Source of the DNA: Ignavibacteria bacterium
GTDB lineage: Bacteria; Bacteroidota; Ignavibacteria; Kapaibacteriales; UBA4661
Length of the DNA stretch: 64,000 nt
Direction: 5' to 3'
Assembly (NCBI GenBank): GCA_013298775.1
Contig: JAAFIV010000011.1
Location: 62,001-126,000, forward strand
Positions 63,231 through 64,000 of this stretch are shown here, in pieces. The translations under genes and the position numbers were made by a program. The notes under the pieces are model-generated. The model did no database searches, was not told where the DNA came from, and was given only the letters and a program-made list of their open reading frames with translations. Position 1 is the stretch's first letter, and each line of letters opens with the position of its first letter.

Positions 63231-64000
63231 TTACAACGCAACGAGCGACAATGCCTTGCTATGGTGTTCACTGTGGAGTTTGCCTTTTTGCTTGAAATAC
63301 AGCATTGCTGTTGGTCTCCAGCCGATGCGCATTCGTTGCATAAGTTCTTCCACGCTTGCCCCTAGCTCGACCATGAGAATTCCTGAGGTGTGGCGCAGCG
63401 AGAAAGGTGTGAGCTTACCCAACCGATTTTGCTGAACACCGCTTTCCTTCAAGTGAATGTTGATAGCCTCACGCACACCGCGCACCGTCATGCGTTGCCG
63501 GAACGAGCGATTGCTATAACTCACAAAAATAGGTTCGCTGGGGTCGAAAGGTATTGTTTTGTTTGTCGGACGAGCGTTCATGCGACATTCAATATACGCT
63601 TGAATCGCGGTGATTGTTGCAAGTGCTGCCGGAATACGCTCATCTTTAATAGACTTTCCCTTCCCCTGCACCAGCAAAAACCAGCGTTTACCGACTTGCT
63701 GCATGTCGCCAATATCCAAATGCGCCAATTCCACCTCCGAGCAAGCACAACCAATCATTGCGCGAATCAGTGCTGTATCGCGTAAACCCGCTTCCGTACT
63801 GGTATCAATGCTGGTGAAAAGCGTTTCTACTTCGTCCAAACTAAGAAACGTGCGATTATGTTCTGTTGGTCGCCGCCCGCCTTGGACGCGCTTTGCAGGG
63901 TTTTTCTCCAGCACGCCAATTTCCACCAAATACTGGCAAAGACGGCGCAGCGAGGTCATGTACGTCGCAATGGAAGCATTTTTCATCTTTTTGTATTCCG
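63231..64000 (-). CDS. Tyrosine recombinase (phage integrase family), 5' partial
   Basis: The frame is open through the window end (upstream codons Glu-Tyr-Lys-Lys before Met at 63986), so the N-terminal part is cut off. Visible: the end of the SAM-like core-binding domain (Ser-Ile-Ala-Thr-Tyr-Met-Thr-Ser-Leu-Arg-Arg-Leu) and a catalytic domain with the beta-hairpin lysine (Gly-Lys-Gly-Lys-Ser), Leu-Arg-His-Thr and the C-terminal Tyr in Ala-Met-Leu-Tyr-Phe-Lys. Two usual active-site residues differ: the first Arg (Gly-x-Arg-x-Ser-Glu) is Ala in Gly-Cys-Ala-Cys-Ser-Glu, and the His of His-x-x-Arg is Phe in Pro-Phe-Ser-Leu-Arg-His. It may be a Xer-like or mobile-element enzyme, perhaps impaired. 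Confidence 0.8.
   Translation of the reverse strand, partial: EYKKMKNASIATYMTSLRRLCQYLVEIGVLEKNPAKRVQGGRRPTEHNRTFLSLDEVETLFTSIDTSTEAGLRDTALIRAMIGCACSEVELAHLDIGDMQQVGKRWFLLVQGKGKSIKDERIPAALATITAIQAYIECRMNARPTNKTIPFDPSEPIFVSYSNRSFRQRMTVRGVREAINIHLKESGVQQNRLGKLTPFSLRHTSGILMVELGASVEELMQRMRIGWRPTAMLYFKQKGKLHSEHHSKALSLVAL

Noticed and set aside
1-64000. tRNA or rRNA genes
   Set aside because: No cloverleaf with a GGTTCGA-type T loop and CCA-like end, and no 16S/23S core sequence, was seen in the intergenic regions on either strand.

Overview
The window looks like a chromosomal segment of a Bacteroidota/Chlorobi-type (FCB group) bacterium. The evidence is type IX secretion (T9SS) C-terminal sorting domains on three secreted proteins, promoter-like boxes of the TAnnTTTG class, A/T-rich start regions with weak Shine-Dalgarno signals, many signal-peptide outer-membrane barrels and propeller-type sensors. 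A deep lineage such as Kapabacteria/Chlorobi/Rhodothermia would fit, but no rRNA or tRNA is present to settle it. Both end genes run off the window.

Layout. 1-7 kb: a partial outer-membrane barrel, a DUF1573 protein, an ECF sigma factor with a likely membrane anti-sigma partner, a small exported barrel protein and a GH3 hexosaminidase. 7-12 kb: a SiaC / SiaB / PP2C-phosphatase module whose phosphatase carries a 14-repeat propeller sensor. 12.1-13.2 kb: about 1 kb without genes, holding a candidate small RNA with a good promoter and terminator and two other strong hairpins. 13-21.3 kb: nucleoside transporter, AlkC/AlkD-type repair protein, AAA/DUF4143 ATPase, then a minus-strand run of UspA, Ca2+-type P-ATPase and flavodoxin-fold reductase. 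21.3-31 kb: a T9SS protein with a zincin motif, CrtZ-like hydroxylase, small barrel protein, and three chemoreceptor genes around a porin; one chemoreceptor is broken by a one-base shift in a homopolymer, and a decayed LytTR fragment sits between two of them. 31-32.3 kb: thioredoxin-fold protein and a lipoprotein. 32.4-51.8 kb: two giant paralogous T9SS proteins (2416 and 3042 aa) flanking a fourth chemoreceptor. 52-64 kb: DEAD-box helicase, acyltransferase, GlyA, Rpn-type nuclease, a cyclic-nucleotide-gated K+ channel tightly coupled to a LytTR response regulator, an MBL hydrolase, a barrel protein and a partial, catalytically atypical tyrosine recombinase.

The strongest unexplained structure lies between genes. 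At least four families of long imperfect inverted repeats recur: family A (arms TTGTACACGACAAAAC, core GGCACAGACATTCTTGTCTG; about ten copies), family B (GTGAGACCCTC...GAGAGCCTCAC), family C (AACTGGTCAGGT arms) and family D (TTCGACAAGCTCA arms). They often abut stop or start codons, and no transposase for them is visible. Several tandem repeats in coding and non-coding DNA add further variable sites. Function calls rest on motif reading only; no database search was run.
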